This document shows positions 15,597 through 23,992 of a stretch of 64,000 bases of DNA, piece by piece. Source of the DNA: an uncultured Cohaesibacter sp. (GTDB lineage: Bacteria; Pseudomonadota; Alphaproteobacteria; Rhizobiales; Cohaesibacteraceae); assembly GCF_963662805.1 (NCBI RefSeq), contig NZ_OY759855.1:55349-119348 (forward strand). The letters are read 5' to 3'. A model generated the notes under the pieces. It was not told the origin of the DNA. It saw only the letters and a program-made list of their open reading frames with translations, and ran no database searches. The first letter of the stretch is position 1; each line of letters starts with the position of its first letter. The translations under genes were made by a program, and so were the position numbers.

Positions 15597-16562
15597 ATGA
15601 AACTGTCCAAACTCACCCTGACTGTCGCTGCAACAGCCATCATGGCCACTGGTGCTGCAATGGCTGCCGATTATCCAGTGCGCCCGATCCAGATCGTGGT
15701 TCCCTATTCTGCCGGTGGCTCAACTGACCTGTCGCTGCGCGTCTTTGCCGACACTTTCGAGAAGAAATTCGAAGGCAAGCAGATGGTCGTTCGCAACCAG
15801 CCGGGTGGCGGCGGCGCCATCGGAACCTCTGCTGCTGTTCATGGTCGCCCTGATGGCTACACCATCGGCGCTGCTGCACAGGGCCCGATTGCCATCAAGC
15901 CTCACATCGGCGGAACCGACTATCAGGTCGAAGACTTTGCCTTTGTTGGCCTCTTTGCCCGTTCTCTGCAGGTGATGGTTGGCTGTAAGGACGCTCCGTT
16001 CACCGACTATGACAGCTTTGTTGAATATGCCAAATCCAACAAGCCGCAGGTTGGTAACTCCGGCGCCGGTGGTGCAAACCAGATCTCCGCCGAAGCGTTC
16101 GCCGCTGCTGCGGGCATCAAGATCGAATCCATACCGTTTGAAGGGTCGTCCAAGGCCCGTACCGCTTGTATCGGTGGTCACATCGACGCAATGGTTGCCT
16201 CTCCGGCTGAAGCCAAAGCGGCTTCCGATGCTGGTCAGATGACCCCGATCTTCGTGATGGAAGACAAACGCATCGACCTGTTCCCGGATACCCCGACTGC
16301 AGTCGAAAAGGGCGTCGACTTCACCTGGTCTTCCTGGAAAGGTCTGATCGCTCCGAAAAACACCCCGGCAGAAGATCTTGCCTGGCTGCGGAACGCTGTG
16401 AAAGAAGTTGCAACCGATCCAGACTTTGTCACCAAGATGACCGACATGGGTGAATTCGTGACCTATGAAGATGCCGAAACTTTCGAGAAACGCGTCAACA
16501 AGGACAGCGAAATTTCCAAGAAAGTGCTCGAAGAGCTCGGCATGCTCGGCATGAACAAGTAA
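15597..16562 (+). CDS. tctC: Tripartite tricarboxylate transporter substrate-binding protein (TctC family)
   Basis: Periplasmic receptor that delivers a carboxylate to TctAB. A cleavable signal peptide spans about residues 1-23 (MKLSKLTLTVAATAIMATGA then AMA-A). The mature protein begins with the family hallmark YPVRPIQIVVPYSAGGSTD, followed by QPGGGGAIGT. Length 321 is typical. GGGAGGA precedes the ATG. In this operon the likely ligand is an acid sugar such as threonate or erythronate rather than citrate, inferred from the DUF1537 kinase and PdxA2 genes. Two stable hairpins follow the gene. Confidence 0.93.
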   Translation: MKLSKLTLTVAATAIMATGAAMAADYPVRPIQIVVPYSAGGSTDLSLRVFADTFEKKFEGKQMVVRNQPGGGGAIGTSAAVHGRPDGYTIGAAAQGPIAIKPHIGGTDYQVEDFAFVGLFARSLQVMVGCKDAPFTDYDSFVEYAKSNKPQVGNSGAGGANQISAEAFAAAAGIKIESIPFEGSSKARTACIGGHIDAMVASPAEAKAASDAGQMTPIFVMEDKRIDLFPDTPTAVEKGVDFTWSSWKGLIAPKNTPAEDLAWLRNAVKEVATDPDFVTKMTDMGEFVTYEDAETFEKRVNKDSEISKKVLEELGMLGMNK

Positions 16563-16570
16563 CAGCCTGT

Positions 16571-16636
16571 CCGGTTTGCAGGGTGACCCTGTAAACCGGC
16601 TCTGCCTGACCGGGGAGCGCGCCGCGTGCGCTCCCC
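16571..16636 (+). other. Tandem RNA hairpins between tctC and tctA
   Basis: Arms 16571-16584 (CCGGTTTGCAGGGT) with 16586-16599, and GGGGAGCGC (16612-16620) with GCGCTCCCC (16628-16636). No T-tract follows, so they more likely protect the tctC transcript end or give partial termination, raising receptor over permease levels. Confidence 0.6.
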
Positions 16637-16699
16637 ATCCCCCTCAGAAACGATCGCTACGTCCCGCGGACGCTCAGCCAACTTGTCTGAAAGTGCATC

Positions 16700-18187
16700 A
16701 TGGACACGCTCTCCTATCTTGCGCCTCTCTTCCAGTTAGATGTGATCTGGACCATCGCCCTTGGTACCCTTGGCGGCCTTGTGATCGGCGCGCTGCCCGG
16801 ATTGACCGCCACGATGGGAGTGGCACTTCTCATCCCGCTGACCTTCAGTATGACCCCTGTCATGGGGTTGAACATGCTGATCGGCATTTACATCGGCGGG
16901 ATTTATGGTGGCTGCGTCTCTTCCATTCTTCTCCGCACGCCCGGCACCCCGGCTTCCGCCGCAACCGTGCTCGACGGCTATCCGATGGCCCAGAAGGGCG
17001 AAGCGGGCAAGGCGCTCGGCATGGCAACCATCGCCTCGACAATTGGTGGCCTGTTTGCGGCTGTCGTCCTTGCAACGCTTGCACCACAGCTTGCCAGTGT
17101 CGCGCTAGAATTCGGCGCACCTGAATATTTCGCTCTGGCTCTCTTTGGCTTGACCATTATCGCCTCGCTCTCCGGCGACCTCGTCAAGGGAGCGATTTCC
17201 GGCTGTCTCGGCATCCTGATCTCTTGCGTCGGGGCAGACCCGATTGCCGGTGTCATGCGCTACACCTTCGGCATCAACGGCTTTGCCTCCGGCTTCGCCT
17301 TCACCCCGGCTCTCATCGGTCTGTTCGCCTTGTCAGAAGTCTTCACCCAGCTTGAACGCCTGACGACCAAGGAAGATAACATCATCAGTATGGTCGCTGG
17401 TCGCTGGCCGAGCATGAAAGAAATGAAGGAAAGTGCCTCGGCCCTCATTCGCGGCTCGATCATTGGCACCTTCATTGGCATCGTACCGGGCACCGGTTCG
17501 GGCACGGCCTCGTGGATTTCCTACAACGAAGCCCGTCGCACGTCCAAGACGCCGGAGAAATTCGGCACCGGTTATGTGCCCGGTGTGGCCGCAACTGAAT
17601 CCGCCAACAACGCGGTCTGTGCTTCTGCGCTGATCCCGCTGCTCGCTCTCGGGGTTCCTGGCGACGTCGTTACGGCGGTTCTGATGGGCGGCCTGATGAT
17701 CCAGGGTCTTGCTCCCGGACCGATGCTCTTCCAGACCAACCCTGATATCGTCGTCGGCATCTTCGGCGGTACCTTCATGGCAACCATCTTCATGTTCATC
17801 TTCGGAATGCTGCTCATTCCGGTCTTCTCGAAGATCCTGATGGTTCCGCGCCGCATGCTGACCATTGCTATCGTCATCTTCTGCTTCATCGGTTCTTTCT
17901 CGATCAACCTCAACCCGGTCGACCTCTACACCATGGTCGGGTTTGGTGTTCTGGGCTGGGGCATGCAGAAATTCGGCTTTAGCCAAGCGGCCCTGTGTAT
18001 CGCACTGATCCTCGGTCCGATGATGGAATCCAACCTGCGTCGCGGCCTGTTGCAGACCGGCGATGATGTGATCGCCTTCATCTCCGGCCCGATCACCCTT
18101 CTGTTCCTTGGCCTGACGGTGCTGTCACTTGCCTGGCCGCTCATCTCAAAGGCGCGCTCCAAGTCTGCCACTTCCAGTGCGGCCTGA
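16700..18187 (+). CDS. tctA: Tripartite tricarboxylate transporter, large permease subunit TctA
   Basis: Main membrane translocation subunit (495 residues, about 12 hydrophobic segments). Family landmarks include ALPGLTATMGVALLIPLTF near the N-terminus, GIYIGGIYGGCVSSILLRTPGTPAS with its conserved glycines and prolines, and the related second-half motif IGIVPGTGSGTASWISYNEARR, followed by ESANNAVCASALIPLLALGVPG. These are the two inverted TctA repeats. The ribosome binding site is weak (GAAAG), consistent with lower expression than TctC. It is followed 19 bases later by the lyase gene. Confidence 0.95.
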   Translation: MDTLSYLAPLFQLDVIWTIALGTLGGLVIGALPGLTATMGVALLIPLTFSMTPVMGLNMLIGIYIGGIYGGCVSSILLRTPGTPASAATVLDGYPMAQKGEAGKALGMATIASTIGGLFAAVVLATLAPQLASVALEFGAPEYFALALFGLTIIASLSGDLVKGAISGCLGILISCVGADPIAGVMRYTFGINGFASGFAFTPALIGLFALSEVFTQLERLTTKEDNIISMVAGRWPSMKEMKESASALIRGSIIGTFIGIVPGTGSGTASWISYNEARRTSKTPEKFGTGYVPGVAATESANNAVCASALIPLLALGVPGDVVTAVLMGGLMIQGLAPGPMLFQTNPDIVVGIFGGTFMATIFMFIFGMLLIPVFSKILMVPRRMLTIAIVIFCFIGSFSINLNPVDLYTMVGFGVLGWGMQKFGFSQAALCIALILGPMMESNLRRGLLQTGDDVIAFISGPITLLFLGLTVLSLAWPLISKARSKSATSSAA

Positions 18188-18206
18188 ACGAAACGGAGTT
18201 AATCAA

Positions 18207-19088
18207 ATGACCAAAGAAGCTTATGTGGCTCTCGTTACCTGCTTCAACGACGACGAAACGCTAAACTACGAAGCGACGCGCGCGCAGGTCCGCCGCCAGA
18301 TCGATGCCGGAAACAACATTCTGGCCGCAGGCACCAACGGTGATTTCTCTGCTCTGACCTTCGAAGAAAAGGTCAAGCTGACCGCCGAGGTTGTTGACGA
18401 AGTCAAGGGCCGTTGCAAGGTCATCGTCAATGCCGGCATGCCCGCTACCTTCGAGACGGTCAAGCTGGCCAAGGAATTTGACAAGATCGGTGTAGACGGC
18501 ATTGCCGTGATCACCCCGTTCTTCATTGCCTGCACTCAGGATGGCCTCGAACGTCATTATCTGACGGTTGCTGACAGCGTCGACACCCCGATCTATCTCT
18601 ATGATATTCCGGCCCGCACGCAGAACCACATCGAACCGGCAACGGCCCGCAAGCTGTCCGCTCATCCCAACATCGCCGGGATCAAGGACAGCGGTGGCCA
18701 GCAGGAAACTCTGTCCGAATATCTCAAGGTCGGCAACGAAGTCGAAGGCTTTGGCGTCTATTCCGGTCCTGACCATCTCGTGCACTGGGCGCTGCAGAAT
18801 GGTGCCGCTGGTGCCATCTCCGGTCTCGGCAACGTGCTGCCGCATGTTCTGGCCAAAATCATCTCCTGCTTCAACGCCGGGGACGAGGAAGGCGCTGCCG
18901 CCGCTCAGGTGACCTATGGCAACTTCCGCAAGGATCTCTATGCACTGGGCTTCCCGCCCGCCATGGTCAAACGCGCCCTGTGGGTGATGGACAAATCCGT
19001 TGGTGCGTCCCGTCAGCCAGCCCTGTTGCCCGATCCGGCGCAGGACAAGCAGGTTGAAGCTGTTCTCAAAAAATATGAGCTGATCTGA
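18207..19088 (+). CDS. DapA-family (class I) lyase/aldolase of the acid-sugar operon
   Basis: TIM-barrel enzyme of the dihydrodipicolinate synthase/N-acetylneuraminate lyase superfamily (293 residues), which forms a Schiff base with an alpha-keto acid. The phosphate/carboxylate loop is GTNGDF (about 42-47), Tyr lies in YLYDIPARTQ, and the Schiff-base Lys is in IAGIKDSGGQ. Its place in a carboxylate-uptake operon suggests cleavage or dehydration of a 2-keto-3-deoxy acid sugar rather than lysine synthesis. CGGAG sits ahead of the ATG at 18207; longer frames overlap tctA. It overlaps the next gene by one base. Confidence 0.85.
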   Translation: MTKEAYVALVTCFNDDETLNYEATRAQVRRQIDAGNNILAAGTNGDFSALTFEEKVKLTAEVVDEVKGRCKVIVNAGMPATFETVKLAKEFDKIGVDGIAVITPFFIACTQDGLERHYLTVADSVDTPIYLYDIPARTQNHIEPATARKLSAHPNIAGIKDSGGQQETLSEYLKVGNEVEGFGVYSGPDHLVHWALQNGAAGAISGLGNVLPHVLAKIISCFNAGDEEGAAAAQVTYGNFRKDLYALGFPPAMVKRALWVMDKSVGASRQPALLPDPAQDKQVEAVLKKYELI

Positions 19089-20053
19089 TGGTGAAAGTCC
19101 TCACGACCTCTCCCGGCTTTGGCAAACATGGCCGGGTGCCTGATCGGATCGCTGAAATGGGTTGGGATCTGGTGCGTTGCGACGACACCTCCAAGCCGGA
19201 CGGTGGCGTTTCCGATCAGATTGCAGACGCAGACATCCTCGTGGTGGGCCTTGTGCCCGCCACTGCAGAAACTCTTGTTGGGGCCAACAATCTCAAGGCT
19301 GTCATCAAGCATGGCGTCGGTGTCGACAACATCGACATTCCCGCCTGTTCGGCTGCTGGCCTGCCTGTCTGCAATACGCCTGCCGCCAACGCAAATGCAG
19401 TCGCCGAGCTGGCCATGGGCCTTCTTTACGCCATGGCACGCTTCATCCCGCAAGGCCATGTCTGTGTGACCTCCGGTAAATGGGAACGACGCGTTGGAAC
19501 AGAGCTGTCCGACAAGGTGCTCGGTATTGTCGGGCTCGGCAACATCGGCAAGAAACTGGCAAAGCACGCTATTGGTGTCGGCCTGAAAGTGGTTGCCACA
19601 GATCCCTTTGCGGACATGGCCTTCGCTGAAGAGAATGGCATCGAGATCCTGCCGCTCGAGGATTTGCTTGGCAAGGCGGATTATGTTTCGCTGCATATCT
19701 TTGGCGGCAAGGACAATGCAGCCCTGATCAACCGCGATACCATCGCAAAGATGAAGCCGGGAGCCAAATTGATCAACCTCGCTCGCGGCGAAGTGGTCGA
19801 TCTGGATGCCATCGCCGAAGCGCTCGAAAGCGGTCAGCTTGGTGGCGTGGCGATCGACGCCTATGTAACCGAGCCGCCGGCGATCGAACATCCGGTCTTC
19901 AGTCATCCCAACGCGATCTTCACGCCCCATTCCGGTGCAGACACCAAAGAAGCAGTCGAGAACGTCGGTCTCATGGTGGTAGAAGACATTGCAACTATTC
20001 TTGAAGGCGGTATTCCCAAGCGCTGCCTCAATGCAGCCGAACTGAAAAAGTGA
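19088..20053 (+). CDS. D-isomer-specific 2-hydroxyacid dehydrogenase (SerA-like)
   Basis: NAD(P)-dependent interconversion of a 2-hydroxy acid and its 2-keto acid (321 residues). The Rossmann motif GLGNIGKKLAKHAIGVG lies in the centre, with substrate-binding IKHGVGVDNIDIPA, catalytic Arg in NLARGEVVD, Glu in VTEPP and His in FTPHSGADT. The ATG overlaps the stop of the preceding lyase gene, showing translational coupling. It would supply or consume the keto acid handled by the lyase. It is similar in type, but not in operon, to the dehydrogenase at 45982. Substrate unknown. Confidence 0.88.
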   Translation: MVKVLTTSPGFGKHGRVPDRIAEMGWDLVRCDDTSKPDGGVSDQIADADILVVGLVPATAETLVGANNLKAVIKHGVGVDNIDIPACSAAGLPVCNTPAANANAVAELAMGLLYAMARFIPQGHVCVTSGKWERRVGTELSDKVLGIVGLGNIGKKLAKHAIGVGLKVVATDPFADMAFAEENGIEILPLEDLLGKADYVSLHIFGGKDNAALINRDTIAKMKPGAKLINLARGEVVDLDAIAEALESGQLGGVAIDAYVTEPPAIEHPVFSHPNAIFTPHSGADTKEAVENVGLMVVEDIATILEGGIPKRCLNAAELKK

Positions 20054-20113
20054 GGGCAGGGGCCCCTGAGACAGGGGCCTTGTCCGGATCTTGTTCAAGC
20101 CAAGGAGAAAGAC

Positions 20114-21100
20114 ATGTCTGACAACCCTGTTGTCATTACGATGGGCGATCCTTCCGGGGTTGGTGCCGAAGTGACCGTCAAGGCCATGGCGACGCTTCCT
20201 GCTGAGGCGCGGGCGCAATATGCCGTGATCGGTGACATGGATACGCTCGAACGCGCCAAGGCCGTTTGTGGCGTGGACCTGTCTCTGCATCACAAGGGTG
20301 ACAAAGCTGAAGAAGGTTCACTGGCCGTTGTCCATATCCATGTTGACGATCTGCCCGGCGAATTCGGCATATTGTCTCCGGCGTGCGGCGAGGCCTCGTT
20401 CCAATATATCAAGAAAGCCGTTGAAATGGTTCAGGCAGGCGAAGCTGTTGGTATTGTCACCGCTCCGATCAACAAGGCGGCGCTCAATGCCGCTGGCCAT
20501 CATTATGATGGTCACACCGGCATGCTTGCACATCTTACCCAGTCCAAGAGCTCATGGATGCTGCTGGCGTCCGAAACGCTCAACGTGCTGCACATCTCGA
20601 CACACGTTTCCCTGAAGACGGCGATTGATCGCTCCACGCCGGAACGGGTCCTTGCGACCATCAAGATGGGTCATAAGCATTTCAAGCGCATGGGCTATGA
20701 GAACCCGCGCATCGCCGTTGCCGGCATCAACCCGCACTGTGGTGAGGGCGGATTGTTCGGCAACGAGGATGATGTTCAGACGCTGCCCGGCATCGAGCTG
20801 GCGCAGAAGGAAGGCATCAATGTTGTTGGACCAATCCCCGCAGATACGGTCTATCACCGCGCCAACACCGGCGCATTCGATCTGGTCATCGCCCAGTATC
20901 ATGATCAGGGTCACATCCCGATCAAGCTGATCGCATTCGATTCTGCCGTCAACGTGTCGCTGGGCCTCCCTATCGATCGCTGCTCGGTGGATCATGGCAC
21001 TGCGTTCGATCTCGCCGGCACCGGCAAGGCCAACCATGTCAACATGCTGTCGGCTCTCGATTATGCCAGCAAACTGGCCGCGACCAGAGCGAACCGATAA
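20114..21100 (+). CDS. pdxA2: 4-phospho-D-threonate/erythronate dehydrogenase, PdxA2 type
   Basis: Metal- and NAD-dependent oxidative decarboxylation. In D-threonate and D-erythronate catabolism PdxA2 turns the 4-phospho acid into dihydroxyacetone phosphate and CO2. The 328 residues contain ITMGDPSGVGAEVTVKA, the metal-binding region DGHTGMLAHLT, NPHCGEGGLFGNED and YHDQGHIPIKL, all PdxA landmarks. Pairing with a DUF1537 kinase gene 0.9 kb away, rather than with vitamin B6 genes, argues for PdxA2. GGAG precedes the ATG. A strong terminator follows, ending the operon. Confidence 0.9.
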   Translation: MSDNPVVITMGDPSGVGAEVTVKAMATLPAEARAQYAVIGDMDTLERAKAVCGVDLSLHHKGDKAEEGSLAVVHIHVDDLPGEFGILSPACGEASFQYIKKAVEMVQAGEAVGIVTAPINKAALNAAGHHYDGHTGMLAHLTQSKSSWMLLASETLNVLHISTHVSLKTAIDRSTPERVLATIKMGHKHFKRMGYENPRIAVAGINPHCGEGGLFGNEDDVQTLPGIELAQKEGINVVGPIPADTVYHRANTGAFDLVIAQYHDQGHIPIKLIAFDSAVNVSLGLPIDRCSVDHGTAFDLAGTGKANHVNMLSALDYASKLAATRANR

Positions 21101-21131
21101 GCGCCGGTAAACCGGCGCACCCCGAGACCAG

Positions 21132-21158
21132 AAAAGGGAGCCGACAGGCTCCCTTTTT
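21132..21158 (+). terminator. Intrinsic terminator of the TTT/PdxA2 operon
   Basis: Arms AAAAGGGAGCC and GGCTCCCTTTT with a four-base loop, running into TTTTTCTTT. An additional GCGCCGGT/ACCGGCGC hairpin lies just upstream. Confidence 0.88.
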
Positions 21159-21219
21159 CTTTGTGTTGTTCCATCGAAGAGCAACAAGGCCGGAATGTGA
21201 GGTTCCGGCAGAACCGGGG

Positions 21220-21966
21220 TCAGGATGGGTCGGGCATCCTCAGGTCTATCAGGCCGCCACCAAACAGGCGATCGCGCGAATGCTCGAGATGGGAGCGCAT
21301 AAGCTGTGAGGCCAGCGTCCCGTCGCGAAGACGGATGGCGTCGCAGATTTCAGAATGTTCCTCGAACACGAAGGCAAGGGCCTTGCCGCCCTCGTTGAGC
21401 AGCGACTGGCCGTGCATCTGCATGCCGACATAGATATGTTCTCTCAAGGCCCGCATCGCTGCCTCGAAATAATGGTTGTTCGTTGCCTTGGCGATGGCGA
21501 TGTGGAAGGCAAAGTCCGCGTCTTCGCGGTGGACGAGACTGCCGGTCGCAGTGCGCATCAATTCGAGGGCTTCCTCAAGATCCGCCATGATGGCACTGTT
21601 GTGGCGCTCGGCAGCCAGCACGGCAGCTTCAGTTTCCAGATTGAGGCGGAACTCATAGCAGCGCTGAATGTCGGCGAGGGTCTCAACCCTTGCAAAGCCA
21701 ACCGGCGAGACAGAAGGCGCCCGCACATAGTTACCGGCACCCTGTCGGGCATAGATCACGCCTTCCTCGCGCAGCTTTTCAAGAGCGGAGCGAAGCACCG
21801 GGCGGGAGACGCCAAATTCCTCGGACAATTGATGTTCAGATGGAAGGCGCTGGTTGACCGGATAGTCGCCATTCGAGATGCGGCTGAACAGGCTGTGATA
21901 GACCTTGTCCGCCAACAGACGTCTCGGTTTGCTCTTGGTCTCCTTGACTTCCTTGCTTTCGGTCAC
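21220..21966 (-). CDS. GntR/FadR-family (FCD) transcriptional regulator
   Basis: DNA-binding repressor or activator responding to an acid metabolite. The N-terminal winged helix-turn-helix reads LPSEHQLSEEFGVSRPVLRSALEKLREEGVIYARQGAGNYV; the C-terminal all-helical FCD effector domain carries the expected histidines (FHIAIAKATNN, RSHLEHS). I chose the GTG at 21966 because GGGAGGA lies nine bases before it; an upstream start at 21987 would overlap that site. It is encoded directly after the DUF1537 kinase on the same strand and is the obvious candidate to bind the 15-bp operators at 14993 and 23161. Confidence 0.9.
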   Translation of the reverse strand: MTESKEVKETKSKPRRLLADKVYHSLFSRISNGDYPVNQRLPSEHQLSEEFGVSRPVLRSALEKLREEGVIYARQGAGNYVRAPSVSPVGFARVETLADIQRCYEFRLNLETEAAVLAAERHNSAIMADLEEALELMRTATGSLVHREDADFAFHIAIAKATNNHYFEAAMRALREHIYVGMQMHGQSLLNEGGKALAFVFEEHSEICDAIRLRDGTLASQLMRSHLEHSRDRLFGGGLIDLRMPDPS

Positions 21967-21994
21967 GGCACATATTCCTCCCGGCAAGCGCGAT

Positions 21995-23029
21995 TCACTG
22001 GTGTTTTACAAGTATCGCGGCCAGATTTACAAGTGTGTCGGGTTCGCCAAAGCCCCCCGACTTGGTGATGATGAACAGATCCTGTTGCCCATTGAGTGAT
22101 TTTGACAAAGGAAGTCCGGGCAGGATCTCGCCCAAAATCTGCAGAATGCCGATGTCGAGATGGGCACAAATGGCTGCTGCACTTTCACCGCCGCTGGCGA
22201 GAAAGGTTGCAGGCCGATTCGCCGAAATCCAGTCGGCAATTCCCTTGGCGAAGTTTGCCCCGGCCTCATGGCTCGAAATCACACTTTCGCCGGGCGTCAT
22301 CTGAATGACCTGCACGGCGTCGGTGAAAGAGGCTGGAGGTGGAACCATGCCATTCGGGGCAGGCAGAGGCGAGAAGCCGTCAAGCTGGGCCAGCGTTACC
22401 GGGTCTCTCGATCCGATTGCAAACAGCGCCGGGGCGCGTGGGCGCAAAGGTGTGCGCTGGCCAGTATGTTCGGTGCATTGGACGGCGAGCCCTTCAGCAA
22501 GACCGGCGGCTCCGACCAGAAGTCCGTCGGCGGGGAAGGTCGCCAAGGCCTTGGCGATGTCGTCTTGCGATCTCGCGTCAGGGCAATTGTCGAGAGGCAC
22601 ATTGGCAATGTCTGCGACCGATCTTGGTGTCACGACACCGGCACCGCACAGCATGCCCTTTTCGACGAAGCGGCCAAGGCGCGGAATGGCAGGGCAGACG
22701 AGCACATCCTGTCCGACGTGGCGCAGGGCTTCGATCTCGGCGGCAACGTGGCCCTTGAGGCGGCTGTCTACCTTTTTGAACAGGCGCAGGCCTTTTCCAC
22801 CCTTGCTCTGTCGAATGATCCCAAGCACGGTGCGAACCCGTTCGACGGCCTCTTGCTGTTCAATTTCCCGTGAGCCGGTAGAGACTGCGACAACATCGAC
22901 ATCCTGATCCATCGCTGCGCTCAGATGGCTTTGATCGAGCGCGCACAGCACTTTCAATCCCTGCTCGGCAAAGGCCACAGCGCTATCCAGCGCTCCTGTC
23001 AAGTCATCAGCGATGACAACCAGTTTCAT
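21995..23029 (-). CDS. Four-carbon acid sugar kinase (DUF1537 family)
   Basis: ATP-dependent kinase making 4-phospho-threonate or 4-phospho-erythronate for the PdxA2 enzyme. The N-terminal domain begins KLVVIADDLTGALDSAVAFA and has LFKKVDSRLKGHV, the family's KxDSTLRG region; the C-terminal nucleotide-binding domain has ASGGESAAAIC and IITKSGGFG. At 344 residues it is shorter than the usual 400-430, mostly by compact linkers. The frame is open to 23065, but 23029 gives the conserved start and has GGA eight bases upstream. It is co-transcribed with the GntR gene. Whether the substrate is threonate, erythronate or another C4 acid is not decided by sequence. Confidence 0.88.
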   Translation of the reverse strand: MKLVVIADDLTGALDSAVAFAEQGLKVLCALDQSHLSAAMDQDVDVVAVSTGSREIEQQEAVERVRTVLGIIRQSKGGKGLRLFKKVDSRLKGHVAAEIEALRHVGQDVLVCPAIPRLGRFVEKGMLCGAGVVTPRSVADIANVPLDNCPDARSQDDIAKALATFPADGLLVGAAGLAEGLAVQCTEHTGQRTPLRPRAPALFAIGSRDPVTLAQLDGFSPLPAPNGMVPPPASFTDAVQVIQMTPGESVISSHEAGANFAKGIADWISANRPATFLASGGESAAAICAHLDIGILQILGEILPGLPLSKSLNGQQDLFIITKSGGFGEPDTLVNLAAILVKHQ

Positions 23030-23160
23030 GCAAAAATTCCGATATTTGTTAATTTTTATTTTCAATTGTTTTGGAGCGATTATAAAGCAATGAATGTTGA
23101 AATTTCAAGTGTTTTGTGATGACTGTTGCATAACAGATGCAGCTGAACTGGATTAGTAAG

Positions 23161-23175
23161 TTGACAAATTATCAA
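23161..23175 (-). promoter_or_regulatory. Operator TTGACAAATTATCAA before the DUF1537 kinase
   Basis: Nearly symmetric 15-bp site about 130 bases upstream of the kinase start codon, almost identical to the one before tctB. The spacing (five bases between TTGAC and ATCAA) excludes a normal FNR site, which has four. Confidence 0.6.
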
Positions 23176-23422
23176 ATCCTGAATTCATTCTTGAAGACGA
23201 ATGCCTTTGTGCGTTTTAGCAAGCATCGGTTCCAAAGATGACGCCGGGACTTAGCTCGAACGAGCAGATGTTAGTCGCTATTTCCAGACGTGATGACGGG
23301 ACAATTGCCGTTAGGCAGGATGCAAGCCAGATGAAAATGGCGCGTTTGGCATCCGGGTGCGACGCTTTGTCCGCTATTGCAAGCGGTTAAATTTAAATAG
23401 GTATTCCATATGACTCTTTTAG

Positions 23423-23438
23423 ATGCGTAATTTCGCAT
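23423..23438. promoter_or_regulatory. Palindrome ATGCG-TAATTT-CGCAT
   Basis: Perfect 5-bp inverted repeat 30 bases before the start of the 136-residue gene that precedes cydA. A candidate operator; the regulator is not identified. Confidence 0.35.
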
Positions 23439-23468
23439 ATAGGAACCAAGCTGGAGTGCTGCAAGAGG

Positions 23469-23879
23469 ATGAGCCAAGACGTCGCTCAGGATAAAAACTG
23501 CAAACGCTGGAACGCCGGTGTCATTATGGCACTGTTTGCGATGCTGCTGCAGTTCTATCTGTCGAGCGCTTCCCTGGCTGGGAATATCTCTCTTTCCGCT
23601 GCGTCAGATGACCGCGCCACCGGTTGGGTGATCTGTACGGGCTTGTCACATTATCCATATGATATTACGGATAAAACCTACAATAACAGCTCCCGCTTCA
23701 ACGCCTGTATCGTCTATCGGGGTGGCTTTGCTGAAGAGGCTGCGGCATTTGTTTCATACGCTCGCGATTTTCAAGTCACGGAGTTATGTGCCAAGCTTAT
23801 TCCCGTCGCTGCAGCCAGTAGCCGAGTCTGTGGCAAGAAGACAGGTGTCGGATCCAGCAGATCTCCTCCTCTCGTCTGA
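23469..23879 (+). CDS. Hypothetical exported or membrane protein upstream of cydAB
   Basis: 136 residues with one hydrophobic N-terminal segment (VIMALFAMLLQFYLSSASLA), then a Cys-containing region (WVICTGLSH, FNACIVYRGG, TELCAKL, SRVCGKK) and the tail GSSRSPPLV. The layout is loosely like DUF2946 proteins (signal or anchor, Cys pairs, Pro-rich tail), but I cannot confirm that family. GCAAGAGG precedes the ATG. It ends 113 bases before cydA on the same strand and may share its transcript. Function unknown. Confidence 0.5.
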   Translation: MSQDVAQDKNCKRWNAGVIMALFAMLLQFYLSSASLAGNISLSAASDDRATGWVICTGLSHYPYDITDKTYNNSSRFNACIVYRGGFAEEAAAFVSYARDFQVTELCAKLIPVAAASSRVCGKKTGVGSSRSPPLV

Positions 23880-23992
23880 AGAACAGACATCCAAACAAAC
23901 CATCGTGCCCGCATGCGTACCCCGGAGCTTGCGCTGTCGAGCCCTTCAGGCATCACCGTCGGGTCAATTGAAAACCAAGCAAGAGAGCAATC

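Larger units (their letters stand above)
23030..23468. other. Regulatory region upstream of the DUF1537 kinase and the 136-residue gene
   Basis: About 440 AT-rich bases between divergent genes. It contains the 15-bp operator at 23161 for the kinase operon and the ATGCG-CGCAT palindrome at 23423 before the plus-strand gene. No coding frame is convincing. Confidence 0.6.

Noticed and set aside
18207..19088. Dihydrodipicolinate synthase for lysine synthesis
   Set aside because: The operon is catabolic and the loop reads GTNGDF rather than the DHDPS pattern; the same reasoning applies to the CQSSE pair at 43.5-46 kb.
20114..21100. PdxA of vitamin B6 biosynthesis
   Set aside because: The gene lies with a DUF1537 kinase, a carboxylate transporter and catabolic dehydrogenases, and no pyridoxine genes are near.
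23161..23175. Possible FNR box TTGAC...ATCAA before the DUF1537 kinase
   Set aside because: The half-sites are separated by five bases, not four, and the whole 15-mer matches the site before tctB; a GntR operator explains it better.
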